A stretch of DNA of 64,000 nucleotides from JASLCR01 sp964384345. GTDB taxonomy: Bacteria > Patescibacteriota > Saccharimonadia > Saccharimonadales > Saccharimonadaceae. Position numbers and translations under genes: made by a program. How positions within the stretch are numbered: position 1 is the stretch's first letter; each line of letters starts with the position of its first letter. Shown here in pieces: positions 57,891 to 64,000 of this stretch. The stretch lies in assembly GCA_964384345.1 (NCBI GenBank), contig CAYLKD010000001.1:1-64000 (forward strand). Direction: 5' to 3'. The notes below the pieces were generated by a model, which did no database searches, had not been told where the DNA came from, and saw only the letters and a program-made list of their open reading frames with translations.

Positions 57891-58052
57891 AAAAAAGCCC
57901 TTCAGTGAGCAGTAGTGCGTGATATATCCCCGCGTGTAGCAAGGTGGATCTCTCTATCCCGTCACCACGGTGACGACATGTCTGAAATCCATATCTAGAT
58001 TCGTTAGGAAATCATGTACACTACTGCCCGCCAAAGGCCTATTACTATTATA
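57891..58052 (-). ncRNA. Candidate structured RNA upstream of rnpB
   Basis: TATAAT (58047-58052, overlapping the M50 peptidase stop) would start an RNA of about 145 nt. GCCTTT pairs with AAGGGC at its ends and GCAGTAGTG (58019-58027) with CACTACTGC (57909-57917). Inside are CGTCACC/GGTGACG and smaller stems. Seven T's follow the base of the outer stem. A long rod with internal loops recalls 6S RNA, but no class is assigned. Confidence 0.5.
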
Positions 58053-58713
58053 CACCGGTTAGGCTTATGTTAAGGCCAAAAATTATCGTAAAGATATGGA
58101 TAAAGAACATTATGGCGTTGATCATAAACGTGCCAATCTGTGCACTCATTGTTAGCACCAAGATTAACACAATGATAATTCCAAATTGCTCTATTATTTC
58201 CATGCCTCGTCTGACAAAATTTGGTGCCAAGGCATACAACACGCGCGAGCCGTCGAGTGGCGGCAGTGGAATCATGTTAAAAATAAAAAACCCGAGATTC
58301 ACATAGGTGGCTGTCAGCATTACTTGTGCAAATGCTCCAGCACTCGGCGTGCCGCCAAGTACCCATATCCCAAAGCTCAAAAAAGCCAATACTAAATTCG
58401 TCAGTGGACCGGCTAACGCCACTAATGCTGCTCCCCATTCATCATAGCGGACGCGGTTCGGATTAAATGGTACAGGTTTTGCACCACCAAATATCGGCCC
58501 GCCGCTCAGTGCGAGAAGGACTGGTAAAATTATCGTTAAAAACGGATCGATATGCTTGAGTGGATTTAAGGTAAGTCTTCCCTGTAGCTTTGCAGTATCA
58601 TCACCTAACCAATAGGCAACAAACCCGTGCATTGCCTCGTGTACCGTCATCGACAAAAGAATTACACTCAGCACTGTCGCAATGTAGGTAATGTCTATTT
58701 CACCAAGATTCAT
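58048..58713 (-). CDS. Site-2 protease family (M50) membrane metallopeptidase
   Basis: The 221-residue protein has the zinc motif TVHEAMHGFVAYWLGD in the second helix region, ALAGPLTNLVLA, and NMIPLPPLDGSRVLYAL (the third ligand Asp), with about six hydrophobic helices. It lacks a PDZ domain and is the short RseP/YwhC-type form. Members cut membrane-embedded anti-sigma or signal-peptide substrates. Confidence 0.93.
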   Translation of the reverse strand: MNLGEIDITYIATVLSVILLSMTVHEAMHGFVAYWLGDDTAKLQGRLTLNPLKHIDPFLTIILPVLLALSGGPIFGGAKPVPFNPNRVRYDEWGAALVALAGPLTNLVLAFLSFGIWVLGGTPSAGAFAQVMLTATYVNLGFFIFNMIPLPPLDGSRVLYALAPNFVRRGMEIIEQFGIIIVLILVLTMSAQIGTFMINAIMFFIHIFTIIFGLNISLTGV

Positions 58714-58764
58714 ACTCCTATTATACGTGGTCTACGCCACATCGGCGAAAAATGATCCCACACC

Positions 58765-58793
58765 TTGACGAAAAGAGTTATTTTCGCTACAAT
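58765..58793 (+). promoter_or_regulatory. Promoter of rpmB
   Basis: TTGACG, 17 nt, TACAAT, followed by a leader of about 28 nt with CGGGAG before the ATG. Confidence 0.85.
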
Positions 58794-58828
58794 TACACGG
58801 ATAGTTACTGTAACACGGGAGCAAACAC

Positions 58829-59032
58829 ATGGCAGCACGCTGCGAACTAACCGGAAAAGGCAAGCAATTCGGCCACAACGTGAGCTTCTCTTTGCGTCGC
58901 ACCAAACGTGTTTTTAAGCCTAATCTCCAGAAAAAAACTTTTATGGTAGATGGCCAAAAAATCACCATGACGCTTTCAACACAAGCGATTCGCACGTTGA
59001 AGAAAAAAGGGTTGCTCCAACCAGCAAAATAA
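58829..59032 (+). CDS. rpmB: 50S ribosomal protein L28
   Basis: The 67-residue basic protein (MAARCELTGKGKQFGHNVSFSLRRTKRVFKPNLQ) matches L28 in start motif and length. L33, the usual operon partner, is not adjacent. A strong hairpin ATATCCGCC/GGCGGATAT with six T's follows at 59061-59092. Confidence 0.95.
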   Translation: MAARCELTGKGKQFGHNVSFSLRRTKRVFKPNLQKKTFMVDGQKITMTLSTQAIRTLKKKGLLQPAK

Positions 59033-59060
59033 TCACACTCATCTGTGATAAAAAAATCTA

Positions 59061-59092
59061 TATCCGCCAAAACTTGGCGGATATTTTTTATT
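59061..59092. terminator. Terminator between rpmB and the MBL-fold gene
   Basis: ATATCCGCC-AAAACTT-GGCGGATAT with A's before and T's after; suits both converging genes. Confidence 0.85.
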
Positions 59093-59109
59093 CTAATGCG
59101 ATTCGGTCA

Positions 59110-59745
59110 CTAACTACGAGTGAGTTCAATGACGGTCAACGACGTCGGCAGCGAAGCAAACGATTTCACTTTGTACTTAGTGGTTTGCTCAACTTCAGCA
59201 CCAAATTCTTTTGTAAATACATCAAGTGGCTCTTGGGCAACTTCGTATTTGAGCGCAGGATCGTCGTAATGCACAGGGATAACAACTTTTGCATCAAGCG
59301 ATCGAGCAAGACTGGCGGCTGAAGTGGCATCAAGTGTATAACCGTTGCCACCAACTGGAATGATGGCAATATCGATAACGCCGAGTTCTTCTAGCTGCGT
59401 TTCTGTCACCTGTGCGTCTATGTTGCCAATAAGTGCAATTCGAACATCACCAACCTCTATCCGATAGATAGTTGCTAACATGCCCTGCGATTCATCATCT
59501 ATATGGCGACGTGCGGCGACGCCTTTGATCGAAAAATCTGATACTTCGTATTCGCCTGGGCTCTCGATGTTGAGCAAAGCATCGGCGCTGTTAACTGCAA
59601 AGCGGGCTTCTGTCGCAACGACAATAGCGTCTTTTGTTTGAATATTTTTCAGTCCAACAAGTGACTGCTTTGGATCGGTAATCATTTTACCTTTTTTGGT
59701 ACTGATACTAACAGTATTTCCACCCTTATATTCCATCTCAAACAT
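59110..59745 (-). CDS. MBL-fold protein with lost metal motif
   Basis: The 211-residue protein follows the UlaG-like metallo-beta-lactamase fold: an N-terminal sheet with SISTKKGKMITDP, VATEARFAVNSADAL where HxHxDH is expected, ESPGEYEV, IALIGNI, IPVGGNGYTLDATSAASLARSL and VIPVHYDD near the end. Only the last His remains, so hydrolase activity is doubtful. AGGAG precedes the ATG. It follows the winged-helix gene by 12 bp. Confidence 0.82.
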   Translation of the reverse strand: MFEMEYKGGNTVSISTKKGKMITDPKQSLVGLKNIQTKDAIVVATEARFAVNSADALLNIESPGEYEVSDFSIKGVAARRHIDDESQGMLATIYRIEVGDVRIALIGNIDAQVTETQLEELGVIDIAIIPVGGNGYTLDATSAASLARSLDAKVVIPVHYDDPALKYEVAQEPLDVFTKEFGAEVEQTTKYKVKSFASLPTSLTVIELTRS

Positions 59746-59757
59746 GTTGTGTAACTC

Positions 59758-60357
59758 CTATTTCTGTCGTTCTAGTATTTTTTCTTCATCTCGTACAACG
59801 ATGTGTTTGCTACTAATTAGCTCAGTTATGAAACGATCACGTATACTGAGCCTGTAATAAAACTCGTCGTAGCGCAAAACACTATAATTTAGTTCGCGGC
59901 CTTCACTCTTTTCAAGCGATTTGATGAAAATTTTGAGCTTACCCGGTGCCGGTGTCCCAACTATAAGCATATCTATCGGACTTGTTGAGCCGCCTACGAA
60001 GATACCCGAAATGACCGCAAGCTTTACACCACCCAGCTCATCTAATTTACTTTGCCAATCAAGCGTTGAAGGAGTTTGTATCATTGCTTGCGAACCATCG
60101 ATGTTATCACCGAATATTGTGCGCAGGGGTACGTAGTATTCATAGCGCTGGTCTACTTCGTAATACAATTTATTGTCCGCTGTATCACTTTTGATAATAC
60201 CGACATTCAACATATTTGCTAATTCTCGTCGTACCGAATTAATCTGTTCATCAATAAGGCGAGTTATTTCGCGTACATAAAATGACTTACCCGGATTGTT
60301 CAGGAACAAATGGAGTAGCTTTACCCTCGTTTTCGAACCAAATAATGCATCAATCAT
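59758..60357 (-). CDS. Winged-helix regulator with nucleotidyltransferase-like C-terminus
   Basis: The 199-residue protein has an N-terminal winged helix (SKTRVKLLHLFLNNPGKSFYVREITRLIDEQINSVRRELANMLNVGII) and a C-terminal domain with GIFVGGSTSPIDMLIVG, resembling the GSxxxxxDxD core of MNT nucleotidyltransferases. The GG-T-S-P-I-D form looks degraded. Similar proteins are common in Patescibacteria; the target is unknown. Confidence 0.75.
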   Translation of the reverse strand: MIDALFGSKTRVKLLHLFLNNPGKSFYVREITRLIDEQINSVRRELANMLNVGIIKSDTADNKLYYEVDQRYEYYVPLRTIFGDNIDGSQAMIQTPSTLDWQSKLDELGGVKLAVISGIFVGGSTSPIDMLIVGTPAPGKLKIFIKSLEKSEGRELNYSVLRYDEFYYRLSIRDRFITELISSKHIVVRDEEKILERQK

Positions 60358-60389
60358 TGTATCAAAATAACTTTCTTGTTCTCATCATA

Positions 60390-61268
60390 TCACGATCTGG
60401 TTTCGTTGAGAACAGAAGTAATGTAGTCGTGTGCCTCAGGTAAATCACACCATGTTATATGCGGGCTACGTCGAAACCACGTTAACTGTCGCTTGGCTAG
60501 TTGGCGATCGGCTGTTATAACTTTATCAACAAGTTCATTGCTATCTATCTCGCCGTCGATGAATGCGTGAATCGGTGGATAGATATTACCAGTCATAGCC
60601 TTAATTTCCCATCCATATAATTCGCCCAACATTTTCGCTTCAGCCACAACTCCACTGTCAAATAAGTGTTCAGAACGTTGACGAATACGATCCATTAGTA
60701 CATCTTTTTCCGTAGCAATTCCTACAATATAACAATTGTTTAGTGGCGCCTCATTTTTTGATCCTACCGTACCATCTCGCTCTATCGCGCGAATAAGGTG
60801 CCGTTTATTCTTAGTATCATTAGGTAGTTTAATGTTGTTTTCTATGCAATACTCTACTAATTCACTTATGGACACTCTTTCAAGTGATGTACGTTTTGCT
60901 ACATTCAACGTTTCGTTTCTAAAGCGATAATTATATATAACGGCATCAATATATAAGCCAGTTCCACCAACGAGAAACGGCGTATGACCACGAGCTCGAA
61001 TCTCGACTATTTTTTTGTACGCGTAGCGCTGAAAATCAGCAACACTATAGGACTCACTAGCATCAATCAAATCAATCCCCCAGTGCGGTACACGCTGCTG
61101 TTCGTCTTTCGTAGGTTTTGCAGTGCCAACGTCGAAGCCTCTGTAAATAGTACGTGAATCTGCGCATATAATTTCTCCATCGTAACGCTCGGCTAACTCC
61201 ACCGCAAGCCTTGTTTTGCCGCTAGCCGTTGGACCTACTATGACAATCAAAGGGAGTTCGGATGCCAT
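60390..61268 (-). CDS. miaA: tRNA dimethylallyltransferase MiaA
   Basis: The 292-residue protein has VIVGPTASGKTRLAVELA, ICADSRTIYRGFDVGTAKPT, PFLVGGTGLYIDAV and KRHLIRAIER. It adds a dimethylallyl group to A37 of tRNAs reading UNN codons. Isoprenoid supply in such a genome is uncertain. It overlaps the ATL gene by 22 bp. Confidence 0.95.
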   Translation of the reverse strand: MASELPLIVIVGPTASGKTRLAVELAERYDGEIICADSRTIYRGFDVGTAKPTKDEQQRVPHWGIDLIDASESYSVADFQRYAYKKIVEIRARGHTPFLVGGTGLYIDAVIYNYRFRNETLNVAKRTSLERVSISELVEYCIENNIKLPNDTKNKRHLIRAIERDGTVGSKNEAPLNNCYIVGIATEKDVLMDRIRQRSEHLFDSGVVAEAKMLGELYGWEIKAMTGNIYPPIHAFIDGEIDSNELVDKVITADRQLAKRQLTWFRRSPHITWCDLPEAHDYITSVLNETRS

Positions 61269-61564
61269 CGATGTTCCTGAAAATTATCGACGATGTAATT
61301 CGTACATTGAAATCCATCTTGTTCCAACAGCTGTTTTTGTGCGTCCCTACCACCAGGGAAAGCGCTCGCCAGCCCACCAAAGCGATTTACTAACCGATGC
61401 CACGGTAGTTCAGTCGGTCCATAGTGGCTAATTCCACCAACAACTCTTGCAGCTGCTGGATGTCCAGCCATAGCAGCAAGATCACCGTACGTCGTGATAG
61501 CATCCCTAGGAAGTTGAGCCATTAGTTCATATATACTTTGCTGAAATAAAGACGATGTAATCAT
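61247..61564 (-). CDS. Alkyltransferase-like protein (MGMT DNA-binding fold)
   Basis: The 105-residue protein consists of the MGMT C-terminal domain: VYELMAQLP-type start (SIYELMAQLPRDAITTYGDLAAMAG), ARVVGGISHYG and PWHRLVN in place of the reactive PCHRV. Trp instead of Cys marks ATL proteins, which bind O6-alkylguanine and hand it to nucleotide excision repair. It is 9 bp from thrS. Confidence 0.9.
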   Translation of the reverse strand: MITSSLFQQSIYELMAQLPRDAITTYGDLAAMAGHPAAARVVGGISHYGPTELPWHRLVNRFGGLASAFPGGRDAQKQLLEQDGFQCTNYIVDNFQEHRWHPNSL

Positions 61565-61573
61565 ATGCGAGAC

Positions 61574-63382
61574 TTAGAGATTTTGAAGATAGTGTGCCAA
61601 CTCTGCAAGTGCTACTACTTCTTCACCACTTTGAGTACGGACACTCACTTGCTTAGCTTCTTTATCCTTTGGTCCAACGATCAGCTGCACTGGGATTTTC
61701 CACGTAGTAGCTTCGCGTATCTTTTTGCCAAGAGATTCGTTACGGTCATCGCGCGTGAATCGAAGCTCGTTGTATTTCACCGGTTCCATCAATACCGTAG
61801 TACGGAGAACTTCTTCAATTTCACCAATATAGTCGGCTACGGTGTCATTAATTGTCAAAATACGAATCTGCTCCGGAGCTGCCCATAGCGGAAACCAGCC
61901 GGCAGTATGCTCGATGAAGATCGACAGGAAACGCTCTATCGAGCCGAGCAAAGCGCAGTGAATCATTACAGGTCGCTGTTTTACACCATCTTCAGATGTA
62001 TACTCAAGCTCAAATCTTTTAGGCTGTGCATAATCTAGCTGAACTGTTGCTAACTGAAACTTCCTTCCGAGAGCATCAGTCGCCATAAAGTCCATCTTTG
62101 GTCCGTAAATCGCAGCTTCTCCTTTGGCTACTTCATGCTCTAAGTTAAACTTCTCTGCTAAATGTTGAATCGAGCTTTCAGCTCTGTTCCAAGTAGCACG
62201 CTCTCCTAAATAGGCATCGCTATCATCTCTAAATGACAATCGTAACGATAGACTTAGGTCTAGTAAACCGTATAGTGCCTGAGCACTTTCAATTAATTCT
62301 GAGAAAATTTCCTCAACCTGATCTTCCGTACAGAACACATGAGAATCATCCTGTGTAATTGCACGGACTCGATTTAATCCACCTAATTCACCGCTCTTTT
62401 CATCTCGATAAACAGCTGTAGTCTCTAGATACTTGATGGGTAATTCTTTATAGCTTCTAGGACGAGATGCATAAATTTGTGTATGGTGTGGACAGTTCAC
62501 CGGTTTTAAGGCGAGTTCATCACCTGACTCTGTAGATGTAAATCGTAGCAATTCTGGAAATTTTTCGAAATGACCTGAAGTTTTGTAAGTGTCTAGCTTA
62601 GCAATATGTGGAATCCATACTTTTTGATACCCACGCACAAGTCGATACGATTGAGCGAGCTCGTTTATTTTATCCCTAAGAACCGTTCCGCGTGGCGTAA
62701 ACAGAGGTAAGCCAGCCCCAATTAATTGTGAACTAGTGTACAAATCAAGTTCTTTACCAAGCTTACGGTGATCTCGCTTTTTCGCTTCTTCTAGGTTTAT
62801 TTTGTATTGATCAAGCGCTTCTTTTGTTTCAAACGCTACCCCGTACAGTCGTTGCATCTGTGCATTTTTTTCATTGCCACGCCAGTAGGCACCCGCCACA
62901 CGCATAAGCTTAAATGCGCCGACATCTTTCGTATTTGCCACGTGTGGGCCGCGACAGAGATCAACAAAGTCACCATTCTTATAAAATCCAACTGTATCAA
63001 GTGCTGCATCACCATCACTAATAGTGCCCATCTCTGCTGCATCAAGATCTTTTGCAATTGTCGTACCACTACGCTTCAAGTCATTGAGAAGCTCTTCCTT
63101 GTACGGCTGTCCGTTAGCCTTTGCCCACTCAATGGCTTCGTTAATCGGCATAGTAAAGTGCTCAAAATCTTGCCCTTCGTTGATAATCTGGCGCATGGTT
63201 TTCTCTATTTTTTTAAATTCTTGTTCGGAGATTTTTTGCTCACCAAGATCGATATCGTAGTAAAAGCCATTTTCAACGACTGGACCGATCCCAAATTTCG
63301 CCGCTGGCCAGTGTCGTTTTACCGCTGCGGCAGTTATGTGAGCCAGGCTGTGCCGCATCGCATGAAGTTGTTCGTTGTTCAT
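61574..63382 (-). CDS. thrS: Threonyl-tRNA synthetase without TGS domain
   Basis: The 602-residue class II synthetase starts directly in the editing domain (MRHSLAHITAAAV with the HxxxH motif, later DLCRGPHVANT), then the catalytic core (LRFTSTESGDELALKPVNCPHHTQIY, RVRAITQDDSHVFCT, IHCALLGSIERFLSIFIEH) and the anticodon domain. The N-terminal TGS domain of about 60 residues is absent. AAAAGGAG precedes the ATG. A T-box-type leader controls it. Confidence 0.96.
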   Translation of the reverse strand: MNNEQLHAMRHSLAHITAAAVKRHWPAAKFGIGPVVENGFYYDIDLGEQKISEQEFKKIEKTMRQIINEGQDFEHFTMPINEAIEWAKANGQPYKEELLNDLKRSGTTIAKDLDAAEMGTISDGDAALDTVGFYKNGDFVDLCRGPHVANTKDVGAFKLMRVAGAYWRGNEKNAQMQRLYGVAFETKEALDQYKINLEEAKKRDHRKLGKELDLYTSSQLIGAGLPLFTPRGTVLRDKINELAQSYRLVRGYQKVWIPHIAKLDTYKTSGHFEKFPELLRFTSTESGDELALKPVNCPHHTQIYASRPRSYKELPIKYLETTAVYRDEKSGELGGLNRVRAITQDDSHVFCTEDQVEEIFSELIESAQALYGLLDLSLSLRLSFRDDSDAYLGERATWNRAESSIQHLAEKFNLEHEVAKGEAAIYGPKMDFMATDALGRKFQLATVQLDYAQPKRFELEYTSEDGVKQRPVMIHCALLGSIERFLSIFIEHTAGWFPLWAAPEQIRILTINDTVADYIGEIEEVLRTTVLMEPVKYNELRFTRDDRNESLGKKIREATTWKIPVQLIVGPKDKEAKQVSVRTQSGEEVVALAELAHYLQNL

Positions 63383-63580
63383 AATCAGTAATTCTCCTTT
63401 TTCTTAGTGAAAATAATAAAAGCACGCATGAGCGTCACTCTGTACGCTGCGTGCCTCGGTCCCGGAAGTACCAGGAGGTTCCACCTTGGCTATTACTCTT
63501 GCACCGTTCTATTACCCGAACGCGGCCGCTGTAGGGTCGAACTCGATGGCTGGTTAGGCCATGTCGTCATTCTCTACGTC
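63383..63580 (-). promoter_or_regulatory. T-box leader of thrS
   Basis: About 190 nt of leader follow a TTGCAA-18-TACAAT promoter (63583-63612). AAGGTGGAACC (GGTGGAACC at 63477-63485) matches the T-box core; its TGGA bulge predicts a T discriminator in tRNA-Thr, which is not in this window. GCACGCA-GCGT/ACGC-TGCGTGC with a T-run (63414-63454) is the terminator. Upstream hairpins (ATGGC/GCCAT; CGTTC/GAACG) could be Stem I. The specifier was not assigned. Confidence 0.7.
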
Positions 63581-63606
63581 AAATTGTACTCTATTAACCG
63601 CTTGTA

Positions 63607-63635
63607 TTGCAAGAACCGCCTCTGTTTGCTATGCT
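63607..63635 (+). promoter_or_regulatory. Promoter of tRNA-Val sharing its -35 with thrS
   Basis: TTGCAA (63607-63612), 17 nt, TATGCT (63630-63635). TTGCAA is self-complementary and also serves as the -35 of the divergent thrS promoter. Confidence 0.65.
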
Positions 63636-63651
63636 ATGAAAGCTGAAACGT

Positions 63652-63725
63652 GGGCGATTAGCTCAGATGGCTAGAGCGCCTCATTGACGTTGAGGAGGTC
63701 GGGGGTTCAACTCCCTCATCGCCCA
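63652..63725 (+). tRNA. tRNA-Val (GAC)
   Basis: 74 nt. Acceptor GGGCGAT/ATCGCCC, anticodon stem CCTCA/TGAGG with loop TTGACGT (anticodon GAC), TTCAACT T-loop, discriminator A, CCA encoded. A terminator CGCACCCA/TGGGTGCG plus T's follows at 63743-63768. Confidence 0.97.
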
Positions 63726-63742
63726 CCACAATCTGCATAGTA

Positions 63743-63768
63743 CGCACCCAACACTGGGTGCGTTTTTA
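63743..63768 (+). terminator. Terminator after tRNA-Val
   Basis: CGCACCCA-ACAC-TGGGTGCG followed by TTTTTATA. Confidence 0.88.
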
Positions 63769-63877
63769 TATGGCACAAAACTTTCCCACACACTGCAATG
63801 AGTTATCCACCGCTGTGGTATTGATTATTTCCATGTGAAAATTCTTCTCGTGATATACATCAAAAGCAGGTGTTCCA

Positions 63878-63906
63878 TTGACAATATATTACTCTTATGC
63901 TAATAT
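63878..63906 (+). promoter_or_regulatory. Consensus promoter of the right-edge gene
   Basis: TTGACA, 17 nt, TAATAT; the -10 ends only 6 nt before the ATG at 63913. This is the clearest case of a leaderless start in the window. Confidence 0.88.
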
Positions 63907-63912
63907 AGATAT

Positions 63913-64000
63913 ATGGCAAACGATACCCCTGTAAAACAGCACAGTAAGTCCAAACTTGATCAGTTTACTCTAGGTTTTGAATACAACCGCTCACTTTCAG
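63913..64000 (+). CDS. Start of an unidentified protein (partial)
   Basis: Only 29 residues are visible (MANDTPVKQHSKSKLDQFTLGFEYNRSLS) before the window ends. That is too short for identification. The frame is open to the edge, and the strong promoter directly upstream supports a real gene. Confidence 0.65.
   Translation, partial: MANDTPVKQHSKSKLDQFTLGFEYNRSLS

Noticed and set aside
63802..63812. DnaA box TTATCCACC and possible origin
   Set aside because: Only one near-match is seen, with no DnaA-box cluster, AT-rich element or dnaA gene.

Overview
The window is chromosomal DNA of a Saccharibacteria (TM7, Patescibacteria/CPR) bacterium. The main reason is the 16S gene, which carries ACTGGGCGTAAAGAGTTGC (minus strand of 40734-40752), the target of the published TM7-group probe TM7580, and CATAAAGG where most bacteria have CTCAAA around E. 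coli position 912. Supporting signs are small streamlined proteins, TM7-type surface proteins, a VirD4/TraG-like ATPase cluster, and almost no biosynthetic genes. TAA, TAG and TGA all act as stops, so the code is standard.

Layout: 0-7 kb has a partial ParA, L21, a GalU-like enzyme, and two envelope proteins (a CAP-domain protein and a 1232-residue beta-helix/Ig adhesin). 7-21 kb is housekeeping on the minus strand: MPG, IleS behind a T-box-like leader, then a compact FtsA-FtsZ-NrdR-like-thioredoxin-like-VKOR-DUF1295 run, Map-Adk, S21-YqeY, a pilin-like protein and RecJ. 21.9-27.2 kb is on the plus strand: PriA, Def-Fmt and helical proteins of unknown role. 27-33.5 kb has IF-2, S1, an LPETG protein, a ROK kinase, a metallopeptidase, a KGG stress protein and an HD hydrolase. 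33.7-41.6 kb holds the rRNA genes. 41.6-46.5 kb is gyrB-gyrA-PAP2. 46.7-52.9 kb holds an LPKTG surface protein and the T4SS-like ATPase cluster. 52.9-54.7 kb is poor in genes but rich in structured RNA (hairpins, a small RNA candidate, tmRNA). 54.8-64 kb has YifB, infC-rpmI-rplT, RNase P RNA, L28, MiaA, ATL, T-box-led ThrS and tRNA-Val.

The rRNA genes are not a normal operon. 16S has its own promoter, processing stem and terminator. tRNA-Ala-Val-Ile follow from a separate promoter, then a diacylglycerol-kinase-like gene and a SET-domain pseudogene. 23S-5S has its own promoter, processing stem and terminator.

A second theme runs through the whole window. At least twelve protein-coding genes have a recognisable -10 hexamer ending only 5-9 nt before the start codon, so their mRNAs should be leaderless. 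Ribosomal and translation-factor genes mostly keep clear Shine-Dalgarno leaders.

Regulatory RNA is unusually visible for a small genome: two T-box-type leaders, an attenuator-like leader before the KGG gene, two small-RNA candidates with promoter plus terminator, a structured RNA beside rnpB, and tmRNA with a long tag reading frame. All calls come from reading the sequence without database searches; family names rest on recognisable motifs.
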